Below are positions 34,479 through 43,583 of a DNA stretch of 64,000 bases, piece after piece. The notes beneath the pieces were generated by a model. That model saw nothing but the letters and a program-made list of their open reading frames with translations. It searched no databases and was not told where the DNA came from. This DNA comes from Methanobrevibacter_A sp964431035 (GTDB lineage Archaea; Methanobacteriota; Methanobacteria; Methanobacteriales; Methanobacteriaceae): positions 1 to 64,000 of the forward strand of contig CAYSIF010000004.1 in NCBI GenBank assembly GCA_964431035.1, written 5' to 3'. Every line of letters begins with the position of its first letter. Within the stretch, counting starts at the first letter, position 1. Both the position numbers and the translations under genes were made by a program.

Positions 34479-35534
34479 TTATTGGAAGTATTCGTTTCTT
34501 GCTTCAACCATTGCTTTTATATTTGCTAATGGTGATTTTGGTGCTAATCCACAACTTGGTGCGAGTATATCTATTCCTTCATCTAATGCTTTTTTAACAT
34601 CTGCTTTAACTTCTTCAGGTGTTCCTGTAAAGAGTGTTTGTGATGTGGAGATGTTTCCTACAATTTTTGATCCGTGGTTGTGGCCTTCTATTGTGCAGCA
34701 TCCTCCATTACTTTTACCATCATCTAATTTTTGAATATCTTCTTTTGCTTTTGGTAAGTCTACTGCTTCTTCTATGCTTATTCCATCAAATCCTATACTT
34801 GCCATGTCACTTATGATGTCTTGTGTGGAACCACAGATGTGTAGTACTTTTTTAGTTTCTATAAATCCTGCAAGATCTTCTAGTGCTGGTTTTATTAATG
34901 TTTTGAATTGTATTGGATCTATTAATTCTGGAGAGGCTGTTGGTTCTGCAACACATATTACATCTGGTTCGTGTTCCATTAATTCTTCTACATAGTCCAT
35001 ACATATATCTAAACAGTTTTCTATTGCTTCTTCTACTTCTGTTGGTTCTGTTTTTATTAATCTTACTAGGTTTTCTATTCCGAGTAAGTGTCCTGTTAAT
35101 GTGAATGGTCCTGTTATTCCTACAACTACTGGTAGTTCTGGGTGTTCTTCTTTTATTATGTCTATTGCTTCTAGAACTGCCGGTATTCTTCCATTGTCTA
35201 AGAAATCGTCAAGTACTTCTATGTCGTCTGCTGATTCGAATGGTGTTTCTTTAACTTCTGGTGTTCTTTCATTGCTTCCTAAGTCTACGGTTGCTCCCAT
35301 TGCTTCTGCTTCTACTGTTAGACAGAATGGTACTCTTGCACATTCTATTCCTGCTAATTCATATAATGAACTTGCTAGTTTTGCCATTTGTTCTGGGTCT
35401 TTATGTGCTTCTGGCCAGGAAGTTTCTGTTTCTTCCATTGCTTCAGTTATTCCTAATTGAGTTACACTAATAACTGGTTTTAAATCTACAGGTTCACCAT
35501 TTAATGCTTTTTCTAAATTTTCTTTTAAATTCAT
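34479..35534 (-). CDS. mtaA: Methylcobamide:coenzyme M methyltransferase
   Basis: Moves the methyl group from the methyl-corrinoid of MtaC to coenzyme M. It is a TIM-barrel of the uroporphyrinogen-decarboxylase fold, 351 residues from the ATG (a TTG two codons earlier is possible; GGTG favours the ATG). Zn ligands are H232 and C234 in VLHICGS and C328 in APSCGL. An unusual insertion at about 273-288 contains GGCC and HNH, an extra Cys-Cys/His-rich loop that standard MtaA enzymes lack as far as I recall. It follows the corrinoid activator gene by about 160 bp. The MtbA (methylamine) type cannot be fully excluded, but the neighbours favour MtaA. Confidence 0.9.
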   Translation of the reverse strand: MNLKENLEKALNGEPVDLKPVISVTQLGITEAMEETETSWPEAHKDPEQMAKLASSLYELAGIECARVPFCLTVEAEAMGATVDLGSNERTPEVKETPFESADDIEVLDDFLDNGRIPAVLEAIDIIKEEHPELPVVVGITGPFTLTGHLLGIENLVRLIKTEPTEVEEAIENCLDICMDYVEELMEHEPDVICVAEPTASPELIDPIQFKTLIKPALEDLAGFIETKKVLHICGSTQDIISDMASIGFDGISIEEAVDLPKAKEDIQKLDDGKSNGGCCTIEGHNHGSKIVGNISTSQTLFTGTPEEVKADVKKALDEGIDILAPSCGLAPKSPLANIKAMVEARNEYFQ

Positions 35535-35608
35535 ACTCAATACACCAAAAAAAATAATAGTATAATTATTAATTAATTTATTTAATTATTTAGTTATATG
35601 TTTTTAAA

Positions 35609-35631
35609 TAATAATATTATCAATATTATTA
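35609..35631. promoter_or_regulatory. Inverted repeat upstream of mtaA
   Basis: TAATAATATT (35609-35618) and AATATTATTA (35622-35631) form perfect 10-bp arms around a 3-bp spacer, 75-97 bp before the mtaA ATG in a 150-bp gap. It could be an operator or a promoter element. Being pure A/T, a chance origin is possible. Confidence 0.3.
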
Positions 35632-35691
35632 GAAAAAATGTTTTTTGTTTATTTCATTATTAATTACGTATTAAAAAAGTTATTCTATTTT

Positions 35692-37302
35692 TTATTCTAG
35701 GAATTTACTGTAGTTGTATACTTTTTCTGGGCAAGTTAATACACATTTTTGGCATGCTAGTCCTGCACATAGGTCTGTTCTTAGTATGATTTTGTTTCCA
35801 TTGAATTCTATTGCGTTTTCTGGACAGTTATTTATGCATTTCATACAATGTGTGCATCCTTCGAATTCTGCTTCTAGTTTGCTTCCTACTTGTACTGTGT
35901 TTAATCCTTCTCCTAATTCTGGTATGTCTCTTTCGAATATTTTGTGGACTTGTGGGTTTTCTTCTTTTTGTGGGAGTTGTTGGTATCCATATTTGCTTAG
36001 CCATTGGTTGTACATCCATAGTGGCATTCCTTGTTCATAGATTGCTAATTCTAGAGAGTATATTTTTTCGAATATTTCAGATGTTGCTAGCATTATGTGG
36101 TTGCTTTCCATTCCATCTGCTATTTCTTGTAGTGTGTTTAGTAATTCTGGTTTTATTACTATGTCTTTTGCCATTGCTAGTGATGTGTTTCCTATTTGGT
36201 AGATTTCTGTTGATGATGGAGGTATTTGTCCTACGTTTAGTGATTTTATTGGGTCTACGTAGAATCCTGATGCTCCTGCCATGTAGAATGCATCTATTTC
36301 ATCTAGATCTATTTCTGCTGTTTCTGCTAGTGTTAGGTGTGCTGCTCTGAATGCTCCTAGTGCTTTTCCTATGTTTAGCATGTCTTCGCTAGAGAGGTAG
36401 ACATCGTCTTGTAGATATATTTTGTCGTTGTTGTTTTTTATTTTTCCATCTATGATTATTTCATCATCTATTCCTAGGCTGAATGCTGCTATTACTCCTG
36501 TTCCTGTTATTCCTTTTGCAGTTATGTTTTCCTTGTTTTTTTCTATTGTTTTTCCGTTTGTTGGGTTTATTGTGTCTCCGTTTACTGTTATTAGTTCTTG
36601 GTTTAGTATTTTTGTTTGCCATCCGTTGTTTTTTAGTTCTAAATCACATATTGTTTCTGGTGATGCTAGTCTTCCTTTGTCTAGCATTTGTCCTTCTATT
36701 GCTGGTCCTGCTGCTGCTGAGCATGTGAATACTTCTCCGTCGATTACTAGTGCCATTTCTGCGTTTGTTCCGAAGTCTGTTATTAGGTAGATTCCTTCTT
36801 TTTCTAGTATTCCTGATTTGTATAGCATTGCTAGTGCGTCTGCTCCGATTTCGTGTTTTATTGCTGGTGGGATGTATACTTTTGTTTCTGGTTTTAGGTC
36901 TAGTCCTATTTCTTTTGCATTTGTTATTGTTGATTTTCTTGATGGGGGTGTTATGTTTTCTTCTTTTATTGCGTTTTCTCCCCAGTATGCTAGATCCCTT
37001 ATTTCTATGTTGTGGAATAGTGATAGTTGTATTGGGTTTCCACATACTGCCATTCTTGTTATTTGTTGTTTGTTTACTTGGAGGTTGTTTATTACTTTGT
37101 TTATTGCTTCTATGAGTAGTTTGTGTGCTGCATTTGAGCCTATTTCTAGTGCGAAGTGTAGGTGGTCTACTACGTTTGCTCCAGGTAGTGGGTGTTTTAG
37201 TGTGATTACTGTTGATGTGACTTGGTTGGTGTTTAGGTTTATTGTTTGTGCTCTTATTCCACTTGTTCCTATGTCTATTGCTATTGCGTATTCTTCACTC
37301 AT
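35692..37302 (-). CDS. mapA: Corrinoid-protein activator, RamA/MapA-type ASKHA ATPase
   Basis: Reduces inactive Co(II) corrinoid of MtaC back to Co(I) using ATP. Length is 536 residues. The N-terminal actin-like ATPase begins AIAIDIGTSGIRAQ, and a second nucleotide motif is ITDFGTNAEMALV (about 165-180), both in the DUF4445/RACE region. The C-terminus (483-536) binds two [4Fe-4S] clusters: C483, C486, C489, C493 and C512, C517, C520, C524. That arrangement matches RamA; the neighbours point to methanol, hence the MapA-type call. AAGGAAATG precedes the start. It lies between mtaC and mtaA. Confidence 0.88.
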   Translation of the reverse strand: MSEEYAIAIDIGTSGIRAQTINLNTNQVTSTVITLKHPLPGANVVDHLHFALEIGSNAAHKLLIEAINKVINNLQVNKQQITRMAVCGNPIQLSLFHNIEIRDLAYWGENAIKEENITPPSRKSTITNAKEIGLDLKPETKVYIPPAIKHEIGADALAMLYKSGILEKEGIYLITDFGTNAEMALVIDGEVFTCSAAAGPAIEGQMLDKGRLASPETICDLELKNNGWQTKILNQELITVNGDTINPTNGKTIEKNKENITAKGITGTGVIAAFSLGIDDEIIIDGKIKNNNDKIYLQDDVYLSSEDMLNIGKALGAFRAAHLTLAETAEIDLDEIDAFYMAGASGFYVDPIKSLNVGQIPPSSTEIYQIGNTSLAMAKDIVIKPELLNTLQEIADGMESNHIMLATSEIFEKIYSLELAIYEQGMPLWMYNQWLSKYGYQQLPQKEENPQVHKIFERDIPELGEGLNTVQVGSKLEAEFEGCTHCMKCINNCPENAIEFNGNKIILRTDLCAGLACQKCVLTCPEKVYNYSKFLE

Positions 37303-37411
37303 TTTTAAGCATTTCCTTTTTATTTTTTTATTTTTTTTAGAGAAGTAGAATTTAATTTTTGTTGTTTTTTATTTTATGATTTATTTTTAAAAAAGAGTTA
37401 GTGTATTATTT

Positions 37412-37485
37412 GAAAAAAAAAGTTTGGGTGTGGTTTTTTATAAGAGGTGAGGAAAAAGGGAAAAATATGGTGGGAGAGTAGTTTT
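37412..37485. terminator. C-rich/T-run element after mtaC
   Basis: After the mtaC stop the minus strand is pyrimidine-rich with almost no G, and ends in CACCCAAACTTTTTTTTTC (37412-37430 region). The same element with one or two changes follows cysK (9141-9160). Its placement suggests partial transcription termination between mtaBC and the downstream mapA gene. Confidence 0.4.
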
Positions 37486-38310
37486 TTATGAGTATTCTGC
37501 TACGAATTCTCCGACTACTTCTGCATATTCTTCTCTTAAGTCTTTCCAGTTTTTCTTGTCGTTAAGTATTGCATCTGCTAGTTTTGGGCTGTGGTATGCT
37601 TCGACTCCATAGATTGTCATGTCCATTGATTCTATGTAGTCTCTTCTTACTGCTCCTCCGCCGCATCCGATTGCTGGTACTTCGATGTTTGCATCTTTTA
37701 GTGCGTCTACTACTTTTGGGAATGCTGTCATTGTTGTTGTCATTAGTGCGGTTCCTGTTAGGAATATTGGGTCGTATTCTTTTACTGCTTCTACTACTTT
37801 GTCTGCTGGGACGTCTCTTCCCATGTCTATTGCTTCGTATCCTCCTGCTCTTAGGAACATTAGTATTAGGTTTTTACCTATGTCGTGTGGGTCTCCTTCT
37901 GCTACGAAGCAGACTACTGTTCCTTTGGTTTCGCTTTTGTGCCCTAATACTTTTTCACAGACTTTTACTGATTCCATCATTGCATCTCCTGATAGCATTA
38001 GGTCTGGTAGGAAGTATATTCCTTTTGTGTATAGTAGGCTTACTGCGTCTACTCCTTTCATTAGTCCGTTGTTGATTATGTCTATTGGTGAGATTTTGTC
38101 TTCGATTGCTTTGTTAACTAGTTCTAGTGCTTCGTCTTTTTTCTCGTAGAGTATTGCTAGTGATATTGATTTGAATGGTTCTTCTGTTGGTAGTATTTCT
38201 ATTACTTCTGGATATTCTTCTGGTTTTATTGCAGGTCCTTCTTTTTTTACGTTGTATCGTATTGCTATTTTTTCTTGGTTTATTTTATCTTCTAATTCCT
38301 TGTAACTCAT
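37486..38310 (-). CDS. mtaC: Methanol corrinoid protein MtaC
   Basis: Carries the corrinoid that MtaB methylates and MtaA demethylates. Length is 274 residues. A helical N-terminal cap (about 45-125) is followed by a Rossmann-like B12-binding domain. The lower axial ligand is H142 in GDPHDIG (D-x-H-x-x-G), with later TGTALMTTTM and GCGGGAV loops around the nucleotide tail. GGTGA precedes the ATG. The start lies 24 bp after the mtaB stop, giving the standard mtaBC pair. Confidence 0.97.
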   Translation of the reverse strand: MSYKELEDKINQEKIAIRYNVKKEGPAIKPEEYPEVIEILPTEEPFKSISLAILYEKKDEALELVNKAIEDKISPIDIINNGLMKGVDAVSLLYTKGIYFLPDLMLSGDAMMESVKVCEKVLGHKSETKGTVVCFVAEGDPHDIGKNLILMFLRAGGYEAIDMGRDVPADKVVEAVKEYDPIFLTGTALMTTTMTAFPKVVDALKDANIEVPAIGCGGGAVRRDYIESMDMTIYGVEAYHSPKLADAILNDKKNWKDLREEYAEVVGEFVAEYS

Positions 38311-38334
38311 ATTTTTTCACCATCCTGTATTTTT

Positions 38335-39720
38335 TTATAGTTCGTAATTTTTAGGATCAAAGTCTGGTACTTTTCTTTTGTATCTTCTTATACATTGTTT
38401 TGTGAATTTTTCTGAGTCGTCAGGTAGGCTTTCTAGTGTTTTGATTGTATTATCTAGTGTGTCTCTTTCGAATCTTGTTAGGTACATTTTTTTATCGTCG
38501 ATTGCTTCGTTTATTATTTTTCCTGCTTCTAGTGCTGCTGCTATGCTTCGTTTGTATGGGTCGTCTGCGTATTTTATTATTGCTTCTCCTATTCTGTATG
38601 CGTTGTCGTATGCTAGTATTAGTGCTTGTGGGTCTCGGTATTTGTCTGTTAGTGTGTATAGGTCTCTTAGTGTTTCTGCTCGGTCTGTTTCTATTGCTGT
38701 GTTCATTAGTGCTGCTTCGAATCCTGTTGCTTGTAGCCATACTTGTGGGGTTGTTCCTCCCATTTCTTCTCTGTGGTATACGGATTCGTTACTCCATACG
38801 TCGCATACTCCTGCTATGAGGTTTCCCATTAGGTCTGAGTGTGCGCATACTGCGTTTTTACCTTCGGTTGTTATTGGTACTCCAGTTATTGCTTTTATTA
38901 CTGGGTTTTCGTATCCGCAGTCTTTTAGTGGTCCTGTTGCTCCTGCTTCAACTGCTACTAGACTGTTTGCTGCTCCTATTGCACGGGTTATTGCTGCGAG
39001 TGTGTGTGAGCAGTCTTTGTCTGTTAGTCCTCCTGCTAGAAACATTGCTGTGTTGGATTGTGAGCAGTTTGTGTCTCCTCCGCAGATTACGTTTTGTTTT
39101 TTACATATTTTGCTGATTTCTGTCCACATGTATTCCATGTCTATGCTTCCGAGGACTCCAATACCGAATAGTATTGCTTTTATGTCTCCACGTGATATTC
39201 CGTAGTCGGATACGGATTTTCCTCCTGTGGTTTCTATTCCGATTATTGTTGCTCCGTTTTCTGCGCTTTGTTCTATGGATTCTATGACTTTTATGTATTG
39301 GTCTGATGTTCTGAATTCTGATCCTTTTTCTTCGTCACGGATGTCTGCGGGTGTTGCTTGTAGTGCTATTTTTACACCGTATTCGTCGTAGTAGTTTTCT
39401 AGTACTTCTGCTTGTGCTTGTACACATGATCCTGTCCAATCTGGATTGTTGGTTTGTTGGGAGATGTGTTCTTGTTCTAGCATGAATGATGGTAGACCTA
39501 CGTCTACTGCTCTTGCTGCTGCGCTTCTTGCTATGTTTGCACATTCGTTTGTGATTGATTCTTTGCTTTGTTCTGTTCCTTCTCCTGGAGCGACTTTGAT
39601 TGCAGGGATAACGTATCCTGCACCTATTTCGATATCCCAAGGTCCTTTGACTGGATGTTTTGCGTGTCCGAAGATCATTTCTTCTGGACTTTTGTATTCC
39701 ATCTTAGTATATCTTTTCAT
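38335..39720 (-). CDS. mtaB: Methanol:corrinoid methyltransferase MtaB
   Basis: Zinc enzyme that activates methanol and methylates the Co(I) corrinoid of MtaC, the first step of methane formation from methanol. Length is 461 residues, as in Methanosarcina. The N-terminus MKRYTKMEYKSPEEMIFG is typical. Cys-containing segments ICGGDTNCSQSN and TDKDCSH lie where the zinc ligands are expected. GAGGG precedes the ATG. First gene of the nine-gene leftward cluster; a strong TATA box lies about 85 bp upstream. Codon choice is uniform and A/C-rich on the coding strand, consistent with high expression. Confidence 0.97.
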   Translation of the reverse strand: MKRYTKMEYKSPEEMIFGHAKHPVKGPWDIEIGAGYVIPAIKVAPGEGTEQSKESITNECANIARSAAARAVDVGLPSFMLEQEHISQQTNNPDWTGSCVQAQAEVLENYYDEYGVKIALQATPADIRDEEKGSEFRTSDQYIKVIESIEQSAENGATIIGIETTGGKSVSDYGISRGDIKAILFGIGVLGSIDMEYMWTEISKICKKQNVICGGDTNCSQSNTAMFLAGGLTDKDCSHTLAAITRAIGAANSLVAVEAGATGPLKDCGYENPVIKAITGVPITTEGKNAVCAHSDLMGNLIAGVCDVWSNESVYHREEMGGTTPQVWLQATGFEAALMNTAIETDRAETLRDLYTLTDKYRDPQALILAYDNAYRIGEAIIKYADDPYKRSIAAALEAGKIINEAIDDKKMYLTRFERDTLDNTIKTLESLPDDSEKFTKQCIRRYKRKVPDFDPKNYEL

Positions 39721-39802
39721 TTTTATTCAACCCTCTAATATTCAAAATAAAAAAATTGTATTTTTTTCATACTGTCTTATTTTTTTATTATATTTAAAGT
39801 TT

Positions 39803-39813
39803 ATTATATAAAA
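39803..39813 (-). promoter_or_regulatory. TATA box of the mtaBC promoter
   Basis: On the minus strand, TTTTTTTATATAATAAAC follows a G/C-richer patch (GAGCGCC) that may hold upstream control elements. The start point would fall near 39780, giving a leader of about 60 nt ending in GAGGG before the mtaB ATG. Confidence 0.45.
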
Positions 39814-39956
39814 AAAGGCGCTCAAAGGATGTAGAGTAAAAATAAAGTTAAATTGAAAATAAGAGGTGTAACTAAGATATGAAAATCTATGAAAATTAAT
39901 ATAGGAAAATATTAAGCGTATTTGAAAATAAATAAAAAAAAGTGGAAAAAAGTTTT

Positions 39957-40238
39957 TTAGAATTCTCTTAACATTTGAGCTATTTCATCTTTTTCATAAC
40001 CTAATTTTAAGAGCAAATTCTTAACTGAACCATTTTTATCCATATCTTGGATTTCTTTCCAGTTTTTAAATTCATTGCGAACAATAGCATTTACTAGTAA
40101 TTGGATTGTTATTAAATCATCACCATCAATTGCTATTAATATTTCTTTTCCATTAAAGTATCCTTCTGGGTCTACTAAGTCAAATTTTCCTGTAGTTTTA
40201 TCCCAACTTATTATTGCATTGTTTATTCTGTATGACAT
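39957..40238 (-). CDS. Small unknown protein in the ior operon
   Basis: I do not recognise this 93-residue protein. It is soluble and acidic, with an N-terminal beta-rich half and a helical C-terminus (KNLLLKLGYEKDEIAQMLREF). GGAG precedes the ATG and it begins 6 bp after iorB, so it is translated as the third gene of the ior operon. A role with indolepyruvate oxidoreductase is suggested only by position. Confidence 0.65.
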   Translation of the reverse strand: MSYRINNAIISWDKTTGKFDLVDPEGYFNGKEILIAIDGDDLITIQLLVNAIVRNEFKNWKEIQDMDKNGSVKNLLLKLGYEKDEIAQMLREF

Positions 40239-40244
40239 ATTAAA

Positions 40245-40847
40245 TTATTCTCCTAATTTTTTCACTGCATTATATCCATTTTCTATTGCTTTAATATTCA
40301 TTTCATGGAATTTTGGTTTTAAATTATCTTTCATTGCTTCTATAATAGAGTCTTTTGAGAGTATGAATTCTTCATCTGCTGTTAGTGCTCCTAATAGTAC
40401 CATGTTTAGTGAGAGTATGCTTCCTGCATCTTCTGCTAATTTGTTTCCATCTATTGGATGTACATTAGTATATTCTTTTTTTAGTTTTGGTATTATTTCT
40501 TCTGTAACTGAAGGATATCTTTCTCCTGTTTTTGCTATTGTTGAGGGTATTATTGGAGTTGTGTTAAATACTATTTTTGTGTTTTTATTTGCTTTGTGGA
40601 GTCCTCTTACTATTTCTGCTGGTTCAAATCCAAGTAACATATCTGCTTTATTATTTTCAACAATACTGGATTTGTAATCTCCTATTCTTAGTTCTGTTGA
40701 TACTGAACCTCCTCTTTGACTCATTCCATGTATTTCACTCATGGAGACTTCGTATCCTTCATTCATTGCAGCTTCACCAATAACTACACTAGTTTTAATT
40801 ATTCCTTGGCCTCCAACACCACAAATGTAAATATTATAATTATTCAT
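40245..40847 (-). CDS. iorB: Indolepyruvate:ferredoxin oxidoreductase, beta subunit
   Basis: Gamma-domain subunit of the 2-oxoacid oxidoreductase acting on aryl-pyruvates. Length is 200 residues. The N-terminus has the expected IYICGVGGQGIIKTS nucleotide-binding loop and the SMSEIHGMSQRGGSV motif. GGAAGTG precedes the ATG. It lies 29 bp after iorA. Confidence 0.93.
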   Translation of the reverse strand: MNNYNIYICGVGGQGIIKTSVVIGEAAMNEGYEVSMSEIHGMSQRGGSVSTELRIGDYKSSIVENNKADMLLGFEPAEIVRGLHKANKNTKIVFNTTPIIPSTIAKTGERYPSVTEEIIPKLKKEYTNVHPIDGNKLAEDAGSILSLNMVLLGALTADEEFILSKDSIIEAMKDNLKPKFHEMNIKAIENGYNAVKKLGE

Positions 40848-40876
40848 AAAAAAATAAACACTTCCTAAAAAAATTT

Positions 40877-42799
40877 TTATTCCTTTTTACATGTTCGTAT
40901 TGCTCTTTCTGGACATATTTGAACACAATCAGTACATCCAAAGCACATATTAGAATCAATAGTTACTTTCCCATCAATTAATGAAATTGCAGGACATGCT
41001 AATTCATTTACACATTTAAGACATTGTGTACAATTATCTTGTATACACATTGGTCGCCCTCTTTTAACCCCTTTAATAAGTGTACATGGATATTGTGTTA
41101 TAATTACACTAACACCATCAAAGGCTAATGCTTCTTTATATGTATCTATTGTTTTTCTTATTTGGTGAGGATTAACTGTTCTTATAAATTCAACACCTAC
41201 TGCTTCTACAATTTTAACAATATCTATTGCAGGTGCTTCATCAAAAACACCATCAACTGGTAAACCAGGATTTGGTTGGCCTCCAGTCATTGCAGTTATA
41301 CGATTATCAAGTATTGTTACTACAAAATTGTTCTTATTATGCACTGCATTTAATAATGGTGAAATTCCACTATGGAAAAATGTACTATCACCTATAAAAC
41401 TACAAACATATTGATCTGTTGCTTTACTGAAACCACAACCATCACCGATACTTGAACCCATGCTTAAAAGATAATCCGCAGCATTATAAGGTGGACTAAT
41501 ACCTAATGTATAACATCCAATATCAGATGCAAATATAACATCATTTATATCAATGTTTAATTCTTCTGCAGCCCTATTTACACAGTAATATGCTGAACGG
41601 TGTGAGCAACCTGCACATAATGTTGGTTGACGGTTAGGAATATCGCTTGTTAAAGTTTTAATATCTTCTGCAAATTCAACTTCTTCAATATCTGTATAAC
41701 CTAATACCATATTAAAGGATTCTTTAACAATATCTTGACTGTATTCATGTACTTGTGGGAATACTCCATTTTTTTTACCATAAACTGGAATATCTAATCC
41801 GTTTTCTCCAAGTATTGCAAGAACTTCTTTTTCAAGTATTGGATCAACTTCCTCTACAATGAAAATTCCATCTAAATCTTTAACAAAGTCCAGTACTAAA
41901 TCTTCACTTACTGGATATGATAAACCAAGTTTTAAAATATCCATTCCTAATTTATCATTGTTAACAACATCATATGCATAGTTAAATGCACTGCTTGAGG
42001 ATATTACACCAAATTCTCCATGTAAATCTATTTCATGGTTAATATCATCAAATTCATAAATTTTATTTAATTCACATTCAAATGCATATTCTTCTAGTTC
42101 ATCAATTTTATTAACAAGAACTGTGTGCATATCTAATGCATTTGCAGGTACTGGTACGAATTGTGATGGGTTTTTATTAAAATGTCCTCTTGGCCAATAT
42201 TCTCCATCACGTATTTTTTTATCATTTTCTGGTATTGCTCCAAGTTTAACTGGACCTCGCATATGTGAAACACGTGTTGTTGTACGTAATATTACTGGTA
42301 ATTTTAATTCTTCTGATAATTGATATGCGAATATCATCATATCTTTTATTTCTTGTGGATTACTTGGTTCCAGTACTGGTATATTAGCTTGTCTTGCAAA
42401 ATTTCTTGTGTCTTGTTCGTTTTGTGATGAGAATGTGGAAGGATCATCTGCTACAAGTATAACCATACCTGATTCAACACCACTATATGCTGTTGTCATT
42501 GCAGAGTCACTTGCAACATTCATTCCTACATGTTTCATAAATGTGAATGATCTTAAATTACTAACTGCTCCAGTTGCTGCTACTTCCATAGCTACTTTTT
42601 CATTTGCTGAGAATTCAAAATACATTCCCGCTCGTTTTGCAATAGCTGATAAAATATTACCTATTTCTGAGGAAGGTGTTCCTGGATAAGTTGCAGCAAT
42701 ATTAACACCTGCTTCAAGTGCTCCTCTAACTGCTGCTTCATTACCTAAAAGGAATAATTTATCTCCTTCTTTACCATCTAATAAGTTTTCATACGCCAT
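40877..42799 (-). CDS. iorA: Indolepyruvate:ferredoxin oxidoreductase, alpha subunit
   Basis: Thiamine-diphosphate subunit that oxidatively decarboxylates aryl-pyruvates to aryl-acetyl-CoA, or runs in reverse for aromatic amino-acid synthesis from aryl acids. The 640 residues hold pyruvate-oxidoreductase domains, a TPP motif (GDSTFFHSG with later NNFVVTILDN) and a C-terminal pair of [4Fe-4S] motifs (CTQCLKCVNELACP, CFGCTDCVQICP). A Cys-x2-Cys zinc or structural site (CAGCSHR) lies near 395. It is the first gene of the ior operon and diverges from the next gene. Confidence 0.94.
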   Translation of the reverse strand: MAYENLLDGKEGDKLFLLGNEAAVRGALEAGVNIAATYPGTPSSEIGNILSAIAKRAGMYFEFSANEKVAMEVAATGAVSNLRSFTFMKHVGMNVASDSAMTTAYSGVESGMVILVADDPSTFSSQNEQDTRNFARQANIPVLEPSNPQEIKDMMIFAYQLSEELKLPVILRTTTRVSHMRGPVKLGAIPENDKKIRDGEYWPRGHFNKNPSQFVPVPANALDMHTVLVNKIDELEEYAFECELNKIYEFDDINHEIDLHGEFGVISSSSAFNYAYDVVNNDKLGMDILKLGLSYPVSEDLVLDFVKDLDGIFIVEEVDPILEKEVLAILGENGLDIPVYGKKNGVFPQVHEYSQDIVKESFNMVLGYTDIEEVEFAEDIKTLTSDIPNRQPTLCAGCSHRSAYYCVNRAAEELNIDINDVIFASDIGCYTLGISPPYNAADYLLSMGSSIGDGCGFSKATDQYVCSFIGDSTFFHSGISPLLNAVHNKNNFVVTILDNRITAMTGGQPNPGLPVDGVFDEAPAIDIVKIVEAVGVEFIRTVNPHQIRKTIDTYKEALAFDGVSVIITQYPCTLIKGVKRGRPMCIQDNCTQCLKCVNELACPAISLIDGKVTIDSNMCFGCTDCVQICPERAIRTCKKE

Positions 42800-42987
42800 A
42801 ATATAATCAAAACCTTAAATTAAGAAAAAAATAATACTAAATTAATAATTATATTTTGAATAATAATCTTTTTTTTAATAAAAAAATGTTGTAAATTAAA
42901 AATTTTTTTTAATAAATTTTTTATAATATTTTAATTTATGAATATATTTATTTTTATTATAATTAATAATTATTTATAAAAAAAATT

Positions 42988-43500
42988 ATGGGGAAATACC
43001 AAATTATGGCACTTACAGAAAAACAAGAGGAAGAAATAAATAAACTAACAGGAAAATTCACCTGCAGTACAGAATTTGTTGAAAGGGTGAGAAAAACTGC
43101 AGGATACAAAGATGATTTTAATGGAGGCCTACAAGCATCAAACGATGCAACCAACATTCAAAAACTATTAAAATTAAATGTAGAGAATATGAACACTGAA
43201 GTAGAGGATATTGAAGGTTTATTAGATGAAATTATTAATGGATATTTATCTAATAAAAATCAAACAGTAGTTAGAGAATCTAAGGATTATGATGTTGATT
43301 ATCCTCCAATTAATATAAGTGATGAGAATGGTAAAGCATTTTTAAAACAGTTAGGTCGTTTTGGTGATGCTGATCCTAATACTAAACATGGTTTTTATCA
43401 TTTAATTAATATTAACACTACTCTTGTAAAACAGAATGAGCAATTAAGACAACAGAATAATGAGATTATTGAATTATTAAATAAACTTTTAGAAAAATAG
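42988..43500 (+). CDS. Unknown protein with C-terminal coiled coil
   Basis: I do not recognise this 170-residue protein. It is charged and mostly helical. The last 30 residues (about 140-170) have leucine/isoleucine heptads (QLRQQNNEIIELLNKLLEK) typical of a short dimerising coiled coil. The start is uncertain: the ATG at 42988 lacks a ribosome site, while the ATG at 43006 (MALTEKQ) has GGGGA upstream. It stands between the ior operon and tfrB. Confidence 0.6.
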   Translation: MGKYQIMALTEKQEEEINKLTGKFTCSTEFVERVRKTAGYKDDFNGGLQASNDATNIQKLLKLNVENMNTEVEDIEGLLDEIINGYLSNKNQTVVRESKDYDVDYPPINISDENGKAFLKQLGRFGDADPNTKHGFYHLININTTLVKQNEQLRQQNNEIIELLNKLLEK

Positions 43501-43583
43501 AATTTTCTCAATAAATTATAATTACTTTATAAAACATATAGAATAATTATTAATTAATTATTTTTTGGGGTCTAATTTTTATT

